This document shows positions 45,942 to 59,035 of a stretch of 64,000 nt of DNA, in pieces. Position numbers and translations under genes: made by a program. Below the pieces are notes generated by a model that was not told where the DNA came from, did no database searches, and saw only the letters and a list, made by a program, of their open reading frames with translations. The stretch's first letter is position 1. The number at the start of each line of letters is the position of its first letter. The stretch comes from Paramecium octaurelia (taxonomy: Eukaryota; Ciliophora; Oligohymenophorea; Peniculida; Parameciidae). The stretch spans positions 1 through 64,000 of the forward strand of contig CAJJDP010000002.1 in the NCBI GenBank assembly GCA_905182995.1, written 5' to 3'.

Positions 45942-46858
45942 TCATTATTTTAATATATTTGTCAATACTTACTCTGTCTCTAATGTGTATTAGGTTTCTC
46001 TCTTAATTGCTTCAGCCAAATAATAGAGTTTATTCATGGATATTAAATATTCTAATAATTCAGGTTGCTATTGGTTTAGATGCAATTAATTACTTTATCG
46101 CCTTCCTTCTTATTGGAAGTATTAGAATTAATTTTATCAGATAAGGTCACTTATTCTTCAATGGTTTCGATTAATTGTCGACCATAATTTTGGATGTTGG
46201 ATGTGAATTTAGTTTCCTCATTCTTAAATTTCTCTTCAATGGAGGCTCTGTATTGGTACAAAAAGGCCTAATTAGAAGCTAAGCATACTTATGTCAATGG
46301 AGTTTTTAGCAATTCCAATGGAAGTTGTCTGTAGATCTTGTCATTCTTAATGTTCAAGACAGGGATCTCATCCTTAGAATAGATTTCGGCATATTTCTCA
46401 TTGATCTATTTTCAATTTAAAAGACAATACCACAAATGCTTAGAATGGTTGAGAATGACCAGATTTAGCCAATTACAAGGAGTATACTAAGACAAAGGCG
46501 TATTTAACATAGAATTGAAGTCTGTTGATGTCTTCGAATTGATCTAGAGTAAAATGTCTATTTTGATCGGTGATGACATATAGGCCAAGCTTATGGAAAT
46601 CCAAATGATGTTTCTTTGCATAATCCAAATATTCATATTGTTGATCCTATTCTTCATCAATATCAATGATGGGGAAGCAATTAGTGACTTCAATAGTTTC
46701 ACCTTCGATAATTCCTAATAGATAGCCATACTAATTGACAGTTGGATTATCATTCGCTTGTTTGATAATTTTCATGGCAGCCTAGAATGGATTGTAAGAA
46801 TTACAATGGTGTCTAATTTAACATTAGATGCTTTAAGCATAGGCTATTCTCCAGACAT
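45942..46858 (-). CDS. EIF3H: Translation initiation factor eIF3 subunit h
   Basis: Matches the eIF3h MPN-domain protein: MKIIKQANDNPTVNQYGYL, LGIIEGETIEVTNCFPI, HKLGLYVITD, VKYAFVLVY and IPVLNIKNDKIYRQLPLEL. It is an MPN-minus type: the JAMM zinc residues of deubiquitinases are absent, as in other eIF3h. The protein opens MSGEQPMLKASNVKLDTI. Introns are GTAATT...TCTAG (23 nt), GTATTG...ATAG (25 nt) and GTAATT...ATAG (26 nt). The C-terminal helix is MNKLYYLAEAIKRETQYTL. Length about 280 residues, shorter than the animal protein. The NVL gene upstream ends only 32 bp before this start. Stop TGA 45942-45944. Confidence 0.93.
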
Positions 46859-46890
46859 ATTATTAATTTCAATAAAACAAATATTTTTAA

Positions 46891-48931
<2,041 letters not shown>

Positions 48932-49076
48932 AATTAGTATGTAATTTAAATTTTATATATATAAATTCACAGGTTTTAGGAGATATAACTTAGTCAATCA
49001 AAATGGAGAAACAATTTGAGAAAAGAGAATGAAAATTACTAATGATCAAAATTGGTATAGTTAACACAGTTATTAA

Positions 49077-49712
49077 TCAAAGTAATCCATTTACATAGTT
49101 ATTAATTAAATCTTCATCTTCTCTTTAATCTAGATCATCATTTTTCCAAAAATTATATTCTTAATCAATGATGGAATGATCATTTTCAGTTTCGGATTGA
49201 GTTAATTTAGATTATTTTACTTTTTCAGAATGAGTTTCTTAAAAAAAAAACCTTGGCTTTCTAGTTTCTTTCTCTTATTTTTGATTTGTTTTTGAATTCG
49301 GAGATAACACAAACGGTTGTTTATATATTTCATGCTAAAATGCTCCCATAATGTATTTTTTTGCTTTCAAGTTGTTTTACACAAAATATGGTTCTAGTAA
49401 TAAATTATTGATCTCCTTCTTCTCAATTTATTCATTATATAGATGCTTAGCTGAAAGAGACTTTTGTTGTTTGTTTTGCATTTCCATTTCTTTTTGTCGA
49501 CATTTCAATATTCGTTCTGAATTTTATTTTTGCTTATCTGGCAAAGCTTTAATTCCTCTTACTTCAGTAAAATATTCATTGTAATAAATATTGTTTGGAG
49601 ATTATGATTGAAATTAATTTATTTTTGGTAAGTGAAATCTATTGTTTGATTTGTATATTCTAGAAATAACTAAGGCTGGTTTATTTTAGAAGCTTATGTT
49701 ACAATCTTTCAT
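49077..49712 (-). CDS. Hypothetical protein, about 211 residues
   Basis: Starts MKDCNISFQNKPALVISR at 49712 and ends TGA 49077-49079. It is a single open frame with no intron. Charged, Lys/Gln/Asn-rich, with a helical middle (KQKQNSERILKCRQKEMEM) and an acidic C-terminal end (NFWKNDDLDQREDEDL). It shows no transmembrane segment or recognised motif. It is probably a ciliate-specific protein. Confidence 0.6.
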
Positions 49713-49906
49713 TTAATTAAAATTAAATAATCATTTGTTCTTGAGACCAACAATATAATCTTCTAATAGATTAAATCTATGATGCCGACCGACATATATT
49801 GCTGAACAATATGATTAGATCAAAAATGGAGAATTTATATTATAACAATGATGACAATAGTGAAATTAGTGCTTTACTTATTTAAATTCTCTATAATTAT
49901 AACATT

Positions 49907-51853
49907 TCATGATGATTCCTATTACTATTCTTACTATTTCTTTCTTTCTTCACTTTAGATTTGCTCCTTGTATTGATCAATGTTCTTCCTTAATCTCTCC
50001 TTCTTTTTCTCAAAATCTAATTTTTCCTGCTTTTGCCTCTCCTCCTCTTCCTTCTTCCTTCTTTCCTCGATCTCCTTTTTAATTTCTAACTCTATAGTAA
50101 ATACATACATTATTCTCGTTCATTGTGCTAATTCTTGATTTGGGCCAACTATCTTTTAGTGCTGGCCATGTTGTTATTTTCAAATTGTTTCATATCTTTG
50201 ACGATAGTAGATATTTTAGATATTTCTAACTCTTTGCTTTCAGCTTTTCGAGCCTCTTTCATCATTTTGATATCCTATTTCATTTGTTCCTCCTTTCGTT
50301 GTCTTTTTTAAATATTCTCAGTTCTCTCGATTTCTCTGATCATATCTTCTTAGAATCCTATTCTTCTTTCATATTCCACCTTCATTTGTCCAAAATTATT
50401 GGATGACACATGTTTAGGAAATGAAACTGCCGAAGACGATTTGATTTTCAAACTTTCCGTTTGTAATTACTTGAATTTTTCCAATTTCTTATCCAGCTAT
50501 TATGACTTGATTTCTAAGGATTATTTGTACATTTCCTATTAAACCTCTTTACGAGTCTACAATTATATCAATAATGTACTTTGTTCTTTATGACCTATAT
50601 TATTCTCTTTTGATCTTCAGTTTAATTTTATTGTTTCATATAATTATGATACTCATCTAACATCTCTTGTCTAATCTAGACCTTCTCTTATTTTAATAAT
50701 CCTTTGAGTTCTCTTTGTAATTCCTAAAATGTCTTCATGTTCTTCTCATTATCTACTTTTTAGGATAACTCTTATAATTTTTCAAGTCTCTCCATCATAT
50801 TTTGCTCCCTTTTAACCTACAAATCTTCCAATTCTTTGATTCTCAAATCATTCATGCTTTTGACTTTCTCTATCTTCTCCCTGGGATTCAAATACATTCT
50901 TTATTACTGAGTATCTTTCAATTCAACCTTTAAATTTTCAACTATCTACTTAGCTTAATTGAAATTGGAGGATTCAGCATCTGATCTATTGTGTAACCAT
51001 TTCTAAATCTCCTGCTGTTGCACTGTTTACATATGTTTCTATTTTATCTTTTATTGTCTGTGTTTCTCTAATCTTTCCTCAAGCTCATGTTGTTTGTGTT
51101 AATATTCAATTTATTTTGATAATATTTCCTCCTCCTTCTTTGCTTTGTGCAGTTCTGCTCTCTCCTTCTTCTTGATTTTGTCATACAACTTGAACTCCAG
51201 TTCTAAAGGTGACAATGACTTGGTCAGTATTGATTTACTCATTGACACAATCGATTTGTCTAAAATTATGGACTTCTCTGCTATTGAAGACTGCATAATA
51301 GATTAGTCAGCTACTGACTACTATTATTTTTATTCTGGAATTGGTATGTACTAGATCTCTTTTCTGATTTCATTTATTTTTTATTTTCTTGAATGTTCCA
51401 AGTGATTAGACAAGGCATCGATCAATTCTTAGTTAATTTTATTACCCAGAGGATCTAATAACTATGAATTGAGACATACCTTTCGTTTTTATGATTTATA
51501 TGACATCCTTTCTGTGTTTTATCTGCAGATCTTAATATGTATACCCCAGCACTTGCATAGCTCTCACAAATCTTGGCGTTAGATCAGCTTCATCGATGTC
51601 ATAAGGACCTAATATTGAATGACATAAAAATATAACCTTTCTCTTTTTTCTGCTCCACCATCCCTGATTCATTTTATTATGGTTGCTCTACTGACTATTA
51701 TTCCTTTTATTCCCCCTATTCCTCTTTTTTTTCGTTTTCTTTCCCTTAAGTTTGTTGATTTTATTCACCTTATTCCCCATTTTAATTTTATTATGGGTTT
51801 TCTTACTTTTGCTCTCCTGGTTTATTCTCTTGTTGGTTTTGTGATTCTGACAT
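49907..51853 (-). CDS. Coiled-coil protein with Gln/Glu/Asn-rich N-terminus
   Basis: Starts MSESQNQQENKPGEQKQ at 51853. The first 80 residues are Gln/Glu/Asn-rich and unstructured. A 28-nt intron (GTTATA...TTAG) leads to a short conserved-looking segment (YDIDEADLTPRFVRAM) followed by QVLGYTYQDLQIKHRKD. The rest, about 500 residues, is continuous Lys/Glu/Gln coiled coil (for example ELEFKLYDKIKKKERAEL; FEKKKERLRKNIDQY) ending in Gln/Ser at TGA 49907-49909. Proteins of this layout with an LTPRFVKAM-like segment are common in ciliates and usually cytoskeletal or ciliary, but I have no direct evidence of role. Confidence 0.75.
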
Positions 51854-51959
51854 TTTGTAATAAAAATTAAATAATAGATTTACTATTTAAGGTGTAATAT
51901 AATTAATGTTTATAGTTCATAATAATTGTGATAAGAAATATAATTTAAATCAATTACAT

Positions 51960-51975
51960 TATATATATATATATA
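51960..51975. repeat. TA dinucleotide repeat
   Basis: A short (AT)n microsatellite lies in the AT-rich gap before the trichocyst gene's 3' end. Confidence 0.8.
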
Positions 51976-52086
51976 ATATTTATAATTAATAGGAATTAAT
52001 AATCCTTTCTTCAAGAAATTGTTGTCGTCCCATCTTATAATATATATGAACTGTTGAATTTTTAGAATTATTTGAATAAAAACAAA

Positions 52087-53207
52087 TCAATTGATTCTGT
52101 TCTTTAAGTATCCTGAAGCACCTTCCAATTTAGTAGCCAAAATTTCCTCAACTTGTCTGATGATTCCAACTTCCTTGGTTCTTTATTCACTGTCTCTGGC
52201 ATATTAGGTTCTGAGGGCCTCACAATCGTTCTCCTTTTAGGTCTTTCCTGCAGTGGCGGTGGCTAATTCTCTACCGGCATCTTCCTTTCTCTTCTTTTAT
52301 GCTCCCAAAGCGTTTTGAGTTTAGGTCAATTTGGCTTCGTTGTCTTTCAAAGCATTTTAGCTAAAATCATAAGGCAATACACTTACAAGTTCTTTCTTTG
52401 ATCGGCGAATTAGGCCAACAAGTTTTAGTAATCAATTTAAGCTTAGACTTCAGCTTCTTAGTCATCAACGGCGGATTGTTCAATTGATTATCTGAGTTCA
52501 GCGATCTTGTCTTATGTTTATGATAATCTTTCCTTGGAGAAGGCTGAGGCAATAGAAACCAAAGCGGCGATTGGGTTACTCTTACCCATGTTGTGTAATT
52601 CTAAGAAGACGGCCTTTGGATCTTATTCTGGTTGAATAGCAGACAATTTGGCAGCAACGACATTCAAGGCTTCAACAACGTCAGCTGTGGACTTGATTCT
52701 TTAAGCGAAGGCTTCAGCATCCTTGGCTCTTTAAGTTCTCAAGGTTTCTTCTTAATCATTAAGAATTCCCAATTGGACTTGGATGTTTTCGATTTCGCTT
52801 TCCAATTATTAGACTTAGGCAGTCAAGGCAGTGATTTCAGTTGTTGATTCACTGATTTCATTGGAAGCATAATCAATTCTTCTGTTGTATCCAGCGATTT
52901 CAGCAGCACAATCGGCTTCATCAGCGGCATGTTTCAAGTCAGCCTATTATTATTATAATAATAAGTTTTCTCTCAATTCTTAAAGCATTCTAGCAATATC
53001 AGCCAATGGAGCTTGGTTTTTCATTTAAAGAGCGATTGTGTCGAGCAATTTTCTTCCCAATGCGTGTTCTTCAATCTATTAAACCTTAATTAAATGATAT
53101 ACCTCTTCCAATTCAGCGAAGACTCCTGCATTTGGATCAGATGGCTTTTTAACGAAGACTGCATTGAGTGTTACTAATCCCAATAAGAAGCAAATTGTGA
53201 ATTTCAT
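52087..53207 (-). CDS. Trichocyst matrix protein (TMP)
   Basis: Starts MKFTICFLLGLVTLNA, a signal peptide, followed by a likely pro-segment. Two long coiled-coil halves come next (ALQMKNQAPLADIARMLQEL; AEIAGYNRRIDYASNEIS). They are separated by a hydrophobic Gly/Ala-containing linker (FLELHNMGKSNPIAALVSIA). Composition is Ala, Glu, Gln, Lys and Asn with very few aromatics, typical of Paramecium trichocyst matrix polypeptides. These are cleaved in the granule and crystallise into the dart-like matrix. Introns are GTATAT...ATAG (27 nt) near residue 37 and GTATTG...TTTAG (20 nt) in the second coiled coil. G/C in the coding part is higher than in neighbours, as expected for a highly expressed gene. 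Stop TGA 52087-52089. Confidence 0.92.
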
Positions 53208-53596
53208 TAAATTAATATTAATAAAAACGGATTTAAAATTGACTTAAAAATGGGTTTTTAATTAATATTAATTTTTTATATCCCCAAAGAATTTTATATC
53301 ATTAATTCCCTTATATAATTACATCATAATAAGCTTTTATTTATTAAAAATAACTCATATATATCAAATCTAACAATTTTAATAGCAGTCATATAAAATC
53401 AAATGAAAAAGTGAAGAAATTTAATCAAAATATAGAAAACAAAACAAACCCCTTATTTCATTATCCAATTATGAGAAGGACAGAATGAGGTAGGAATGGA
53501 AGATTGAAAGTGTAGTGTATGGGCTGTAATTAAATTCATTTGAATATAAATCGTTTTATTAAATTAACTGCATTAACATAAGATAAATCCCAAATG
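53208..53596. other. Upstream region of the trichocyst gene
   Basis: The 389-bp gap lies between the TMP start (-) and the next gene's stop (-). The half nearest TMP is almost pure A/T. A patch of less skewed composition at about 53455-53530 (AGAAGGACAGAATGAGG..., GTGTAGTGTATGGGC) has no ORF and stands out from its surroundings. Confidence 0.4.
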
Positions 53597-54463
53597 TCAT
53601 TTAGAAAAGTACTCTAAATATTTTTCTCTGTTTACTCTAGTAAATCCCCCACCTAATCTTTATTGTAATCCTATCTTTTGATCTGGAATGTGCTGATAAC
53701 TAATGTCTTAATCCAAGGACCACCTACTGTAATTGAGATCTGAAAGAACTGATTCCACTGATTCTTTTTTCTCAATCGATAAAACAGGCAGAATGTTTTT
53801 CCCACTTTTTCTGTGATTTATAACCTAGACTTTTTAAACTGCCTGTCTGTATTTCGAAGAATATTGAGAGTTATTCAATTGTTTAGGAACTGCCTTTATT
53901 TGCACTCTTTTGTAAATCTTACTATATTCTTTGATGATTTCTATTCTGTTTTGCTTCGCTATTTTGCCTTCGATATGATGAAATTTCTCAGTAAAATCAA
54001 ATTTATTTGGGGAATGACTCTCTTACCTATCAGAATACGCTTTATTTGCTTGGATTTTTTACTCCAAAGTCAATATGCCATAGTTAGCATTCATCTCTTC
54101 AGGTGTTGTATTTTACTATATTTTTTTACATCTTATTACAGATCCGCCTTTGGTTGGAAAGTGCAAGGGTTTAAAAATCATTTACTATTCTTCATTTCTT
54201 CTTGTTTCTCTATGTTTGAACATCTCTTCATACGATGAGAATATCATAAAATTGTTGTTTTGATTAGCAATTTTCATAAGCTCTTCTTTGGCTTCTTTTA
54301 AATAATTTTACATTTTTAGTCTATCTTCTAAAGTTTGTTTATGTTCATCCTTAGAATTATTAAATTCATCTTATTAAGTTAAAATTCCTTTTTTTGTAAA
54401 ACCTTGTATTCTTTTAATAATTTTCTTTGCTGGAGATTATTAAATAACTGTTTCTGACAACAT
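53597..54463 (-). CDS. Hypothetical protein
   Basis: Starts MLSETVIQQSPAKKIIK at 54463 and ends TGA 53597-53599, about 280 residues with a 24-nt intron near 54140. Lys/Gln/Glu-rich, with a coiled-coil part (DEHKQTLEDRLKMQNYLKEA) and a basic C-terminal half (NHRKSGKNILPVLSIEKK). The last 30 residues (GGGFTRVNREKYLEYF) look ordered. Sequence upstream of the start also looks partly coding, so the gene could be joined to the neighbour at 54597-55307, but I found no acceptable intron to do it. No known family. Confidence 0.5.
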
Positions 54464-54596
54464 TTAATAATTATTCTTGCAATTTTTAATTTGCAGGCTG
54501 AGTTCTATAGTATCGCATCCAGAACTTGTAATTTGAGTAGAAAGACCGTGTGAACGAAGTAAAAAAATAATGAAAACATTGAGTTTAATATTTAAT

Positions 54597-55307
54597 TCAA
54601 GATTTCATAGAATACGAACTATTTTTTAATCCTAGATAATCTTAGCTTGCTGAAATTTAAATACTTTTTTTGGGAATATCTTCCAATTATACAGGAGTTA
54701 AAGGAGTTAGAGGAGTAGAGGTAGTCATGTAATTCATTATCTGAATGGAATCATTGTTTTTTGGGGAAGAAATAGTAATCGATTGCTCAATTGAATTAGA
54801 TTGGATAACTGATAGATTTAACTGAGCTTTTATTCTCTAAAAATGAATTAATATACTTCTACTTAATATATTCTTTAGCACAAATCGATAGAGTGTTATG
54901 AAAATTCATCATCACAGATTTCTGAACTCTATAACGAATACGTATCTAAAAAATGTTACGGCTCTTTGATGTCCTGTATATATTGCTCAATATATTCGTT
55001 TAATTTCTATTATAAGTCTTCAAATGAATTTGATCTTTTTCTACGTGCCGGAGAATGCAGCTATAATTGCTCCTATTACTGCTACAAGATCTCTTATGAT
55101 TTGTCGATTAGTAATTGCAATTTAATCTCTTGAAACTTGAACGATTATGTACAAGAACTTTACTAACCATTTATCTAAATGTATTTCAAAATAATTGACC
55201 TATTCATCCTTCTCAAGTATTTTCCCTTTTAAAACTTGAGATGATGTTATTTCTAATTTATTATAAACTTCGTTCTGATAGTTTAAGCATTTCTGTGATT
55301 ATTTCAT
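54597..55307 (-). CDS. Hypothetical coiled-coil protein
   Basis: Starts MKQSQKCLNYQNEVYNK. Introns of 28 nt (GTAAAG...TCAAG) and 26 nt (GTAGAA...TTTAG) restore the frame. It is a Gln/Leu-rich helical protein of about 210 residues with a Ser/Thr/Pro repeat (STPLTPLTPVQ) that resembles proline-directed kinase sites. Stop TGA 54597-54599. It may be the N-terminal part of the next downstream gene on this strand. I do not recognise it. Confidence 0.5.
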
Positions 55308-55429
55308 AATGAGATTAATAATTTATTTTAAAGACTAAGATCAACATCACTGATATTATTATTATATAATTATAAATAAACATTTGAAACAAATATAGTC
55401 AGCAAGTTCTCAAATCTTTTTGAAATACG

Positions 55430-55723
55430 ATGGTAGATTTTATGCTAAAATTAATTGGAACTTTATAATTAAATACATCAGAATTACATAAACCCAATTT
55501 TACAAATTAAAGTCTTATATCTTATTCATAATCCGACCCTATTTTGATTACATAACACAAATCCATTTAAAAACACCACGATTTCATTATCCTAGACGAA
55601 AATGTGTTACGAAAACCATTAAAATAGAGCATAATTGAATTTTATTGGGGGATTAATCCTTAAAATATTGAGCAGTAGGTCAATTATTTTGTGAAGAATA
55701 TTTTAAATAATATAATATATTGA
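55430..55723 (+). CDS. Small hypothetical protein, 97 residues
   Basis: An intronless ORF in the glutamine code starting MVDFMLKLIGTLQLN and ending KNILNNIIY at TGA 55721-55723. Mixed helix and strand, no signal peptide or transmembrane helix. Codon pattern looks coding (KPLKQSIIEFYWGINPQ). No family recognised. Another small ORF starts 28 bp later. Confidence 0.5.
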
Positions 55724-55750
55724 AATAATTAATAAATTAGGAAAAAATAA

Positions 55751-55999
55751 ATGCAATAAGAGATTTAAGGAGAAGAAAAAAACTATGAAGTAAAAATACA
55801 ATTTGAATAAAACCATTCGGAGCTGATTGAACAAGTGTTGTCGGTTGATAATGAAGGAGGGGTATTAAAAATGAATGCGGATGGTAAATAGCGTATTAAA
55901 TTTAGGGAATCAATTGGTGTTAACCTTTTCAAACAAAGATGCTAACAAAGTGAGGTAAACTGTTAAGCATACAATCGATTAACTATTGCTTGTTCTTGA
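55751..55999 (+). CDS. Small hypothetical protein, 82 residues
   Basis: An ORF starting MQQEIQGEEKNYEVKIQ and ending RLTIACS at TGA 55997-55999. It has a beta-rich part (EQVLSVDNEGGVLKMN) and a basic section. The last 15 residues follow a GAG/GTAAAC that could be a splice donor, so the end may differ. No family recognised. It converges with the nuclease gene. Confidence 0.45.
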
Positions 56000-56061
56000 G
56001 ACAATAAATTATACAAATAAATGAGTATGTCCCAACTTAATAATCATAATTTTATTATACA

Positions 56062-57043
56062 TCAATAGTGAAAATCAAAATATGCTAAAATAGGCAAATG
56101 ATCACTGGGAAAATTCCTATTGGGTAAGGCTACTTCTTGCTATAACACACTTTCTTCTGGCAATCTCAAAATCTTTTCCACATTTGCATTATGATAGAAA
56201 ATGTAATCAATACACCCTTTAAACTAATATTATTACTCTTCAAATTTACGTCTGTTGTATAATTAGTAAACTTGGGGAATGGATGATAAGCACTTTGCCA
56301 ATTCAATTTCGGTGGACCGTAGTGCTCGAATATCTCCTTTTATAGCTTAATTTGGTTCGAAGATTTTTCTATTCTTTCAACTATGGGTTTATTTTTTTAA
56401 ATGTATTGTATTGGATTAGAATGAGGGAGACTATTTAAATCTCCACAAAATATGAGTATTTGATCATCGGATTCTTTTTCAGCCTCCATTTTTTGTACTA
56501 ATTGGACAATCTAAAAGTATTTTAGGTCATCCTGGTTTGGATTCCAGAATGTATGAATGTTTCCAATCACTAGCTGTTTTTTTGTTAATCTTATTATATC
56601 TTAAAAAGTGCTTACATATGTTCCAATCTGACAATTTAAAACACATTCTACCTTTGGTATTGAAGAGGTAGTCCATAATTTATGGCCATCTTATCAAGGG
56701 AATACTCTGAAGATTTCAACAGCTTGAATTTATCAGCTTTGAATGCGATCAAACATCCATCAGGTCTTTAAGGTCTCTAAGCAAAGCAAATTTCATAATT
56801 TAGTTTCTTAATCCTCTCTTGATAAAAGTCAATGTTGTCAACCTCTTGTAGGCAAAACATGTCAACATTGAAAATTTTCAATTATTCGATAATTTTAGTA
56901 CTTCTGTTTGAAAACTTCAGGTATTGATTTTGAGCGTAACCAGTCTGTGATTGTTCACAATAGATGGCGGCTAATATATTATACGATAATATAGAAATAG
57001 CGTGTCTAAAATTAATGAATTCTGGCTAATATTCGTTTTGCAT
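56062..57043 (-). CDS. CCR4/nocturnin-like endonuclease-exonuclease-phosphatase
   Basis: About 310 residues starting MQNEYQPEFINFRHAIS. It has all the main EEP landmarks: SYNILAAIYC with the metal-site Asn, FCLQEVD with the catalytic Glu, GNIHTFWNPNQ, CGDLNSLP with catalytic Asp-Asn, DYIFY, and SDHLPILAYF with the terminal Asp-His pair. This is the CCR4/nocturnin/angel group, Mg-dependent 3'-5' mRNA deadenylases or related phosphatases. There is no leucine-rich repeat N-terminal domain and no mitochondrial peptide, so it resembles the short cytoplasmic forms. Introns are GTAAGC...ATAAG (26 nt) near 56600 and GTAAAT...ATTAG (26 nt) near 56220. Stop TGA 56062-56064. Confidence 0.9.
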
Positions 57044-57401
57044 TGTTAAATTATTACTAGGTTTCTTTTGAATTCTATTTATTACTTATCCCATTCTTGA
57101 TTATTATTATTAAATTATTATAAAAAGCTTTTATAAGCAACTTTTGACGTCAAAATCAGAATTTGTTTTTAATAAATTCTGTTGGAAAATGGATTGTTGA
57201 AACACCTGAAATTTCAAGATAAGTTTCTAAAAAGATGTTGAAATCAATAAATAAAGGTGGAGAACTCATACTAAAATAAAGTTAAGGTAAAGAGCAGATA
57301 AAATTTTGGTGGGGACTCCCCTTAACCAAAAGAGAATGAGGGATTGTATTGTTTGTAATATATAATTGCATTATAAATTAAATCTTTTTTTAAAATAAAA
57401 A
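57044..57401. other. Intergenic region with hairpin candidate
   Basis: The 358-bp divergent gap lies between the nuclease and eL20 starts. It contains a TGACGTCA palindrome at 57145-57152. GTTAAGG (57281-57287) pairs with CCTTAAC (57320-57326), and there is a GGGGACTCCCC hairpin inside the second arm. The sequence around 57250-57345 is less AT-rich than usual spacers, so a small structured RNA is possible. No ORF. Confidence 0.35.
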
Positions 57402-58082
57402 ATGGTAAAAAACTCAGCATAAGACCCACAAGATAATTCCTTATAAATGAAAGTACTTAAGAAGCATATCATCTATAGATTAGACAATACTTGGTCTCAG
57501 GCAGAAGACTCCCCTCAAAAGAAGATCCAAATCCCAAAGTTATTAGCATGAGAATTTTTGCAAGAAATACCGTCGCTGCAAAAAGCAGATTCTGGTATTT
57601 AAACAATGCAATATTCTAGGTGGAATTTAAGAAGACTAAACAAACTTAGACCATCTCATGGTTAGATTTTAGCAGTTCAAGAATTATTTGAGAGAAGAGA
57701 CACAAACGTCAAAACCTACGGAATAGTCCTCAAATATCAATCAAGAACAACCATTCACAATATGTATAAGGAATTCAGAGACACCACATTGAATGGTGCT
57801 GTCTCATAATTATGTATTACAAAATTGTGACTTCTTAGATTAGGAGATGGCTGGTAATCACAGAGCTTAACCATAAACCATACACATCCTCAGAACTTCA
57901 GTGTTAACAAAGAGTGCTGATATCAAGAGAGGAAAGACTAATTAATACAGAGTAAAATTAATCACAAATTTAATTAGGGAGATTCAATTAAATTCCCAAT
58001 TGTTAAGACAGTTCCAAGAGCTAGCCACAAAAAATTCAGAACCGTATTCAAAGCCAAAAGACCAAATCTATATAGATCATGA
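57402..58082 (+). CDS. RPL20: 60S ribosomal protein eL20 (L18a)
   Basis: Matches eL20: [72 protein letters not shown] and [15 protein letters not shown]. It ends with [10 protein letters not shown], equivalent to the family's C-terminal KRP-NTF. Four short introns of 25-26 nt, for example GTACTT...TATAG and GTATTT...TCTAG, are needed. The gene is complete, start MVKNSAQDPQDNSLQMK, stop TGA 58080-58082. It is a structural component of the large ribosomal subunit. Coding G/C is higher than in neighbours, as expected for a highly expressed gene. Confidence 0.95.
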
Positions 58083-58140
58083 TCATCATGATTATTTAGT
58101 ACAATAATAATAAATTAAATAAATTATATGGTTATAATAA

Positions 58141-59035
58141 ATGTCAATGCTATGTTCTGTATATACAAAAGCTGAATCTTCTATTATTTATTGCAGATAT
58201 AAATTAATACTCTTTTCTAAAGAAAGAGGGAAATTAATGAATGGCATTTATTCAAATTATATAAAAGATAGAATTCAAATGAATCTTTTAAAAATGAGTC
58301 CCAATATTAATCCATTAACCATGGCCAAAATGTGGGTAGGCCTACATACTTCGTTAATGAATCCATTTTGATATTCTTGCACTTCATACATGGCATACAT
58401 AGCAGGAATTAAAAAAAATGGGAGTGGAGGCTTTGATAATAACTGAGCATACTTTATTTAATAATTTTAAGTGGGGTTTTAACACCATTAAAGATGTCAT
58501 AAAACTCAAAGGAGTGATGGCTGAAACACATTTTGGAGACATCAAATTAATGCCGAATTCAGCACTTCTTTTCTTTTCATAATACACTGTAAATGAGGAA
58601 CATATAAGAGAGTTAACTATATAAAAGGCTAAAAATTGGGTATTGCAAAGGATTGTACTCATTTAATAAAATGAGTATAACATCGGTGGGCCGTAAACCA
58701 ATAAATGTCCCTAATGAGTTGATAATGGCAATACGTTGGTTTAGAAATTCAGAGGAGCCAAAATTAAGGAATGAAAGTATGATTTTTTGGGCACATATTC
58801 TGATATTGTTAAGTGAGGAAAGGCTTATCCGTATGGCAATTTGGACCAAGCAATAAACGAAATTAGTGAAGTGCCTACCAAAGCTAATGGTACATAGTTA
58901 GCTTTGAAGATGGCAGTGCTTCTTGTTAGTCTTGCAATTTATTCGAATTTTTAACTCATATATAATTTTGTAATTAATCATGCAAATACCAAAAACTCAA
59001 TGCTTGTTTTCAATTAAATGAGATTGTGGGTTTGA
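58141..59035 (+). CDS. Uncertain multi-exon gene
   Basis: The three frames contain consecutive plausible coding pieces: FKNESQYQSINHGQNVGRPT, FNNFKWGFNTIKDVIKLKG, KPINVPNELIMAIRWFRNSE, then KAYPYGNLDQAINEISEVPT. A gene on the + strand with several introns is likely, but I could not fix all junctions, including one near 58420 and one near 58790 (about 41 nt). The piece VPNELIMAIRWF is faintly like ribosomal protein uS7, but the spacing does not fit, so I make no assignment. The last frame overlaps the 3' end of the ZZ-finger gene on the other strand; the true stop is probably earlier. Confidence 0.35.

Noticed and set aside
51679-51870. Hydrophobic plus-strand ORF that looks like a membrane protein
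   Set aside because: It is antisense to the Gln/Glu/Asn-rich N-terminus of the coiled-coil gene that starts at 51853.
53813-54238. 141-residue plus-strand ORF rich in Phe, Leu and Ser
   Set aside because: It is antisense to a well-formed minus-strand gene that reads through as Gln code with a 24-nt intron. The composition is that of a reverse-complement shadow.
58653-58856. Ribosomal protein uS7 in the uncertain gene
   Set aside because: The VP...AIRW spacing does not match uS7 and no other uS7 motifs were found.
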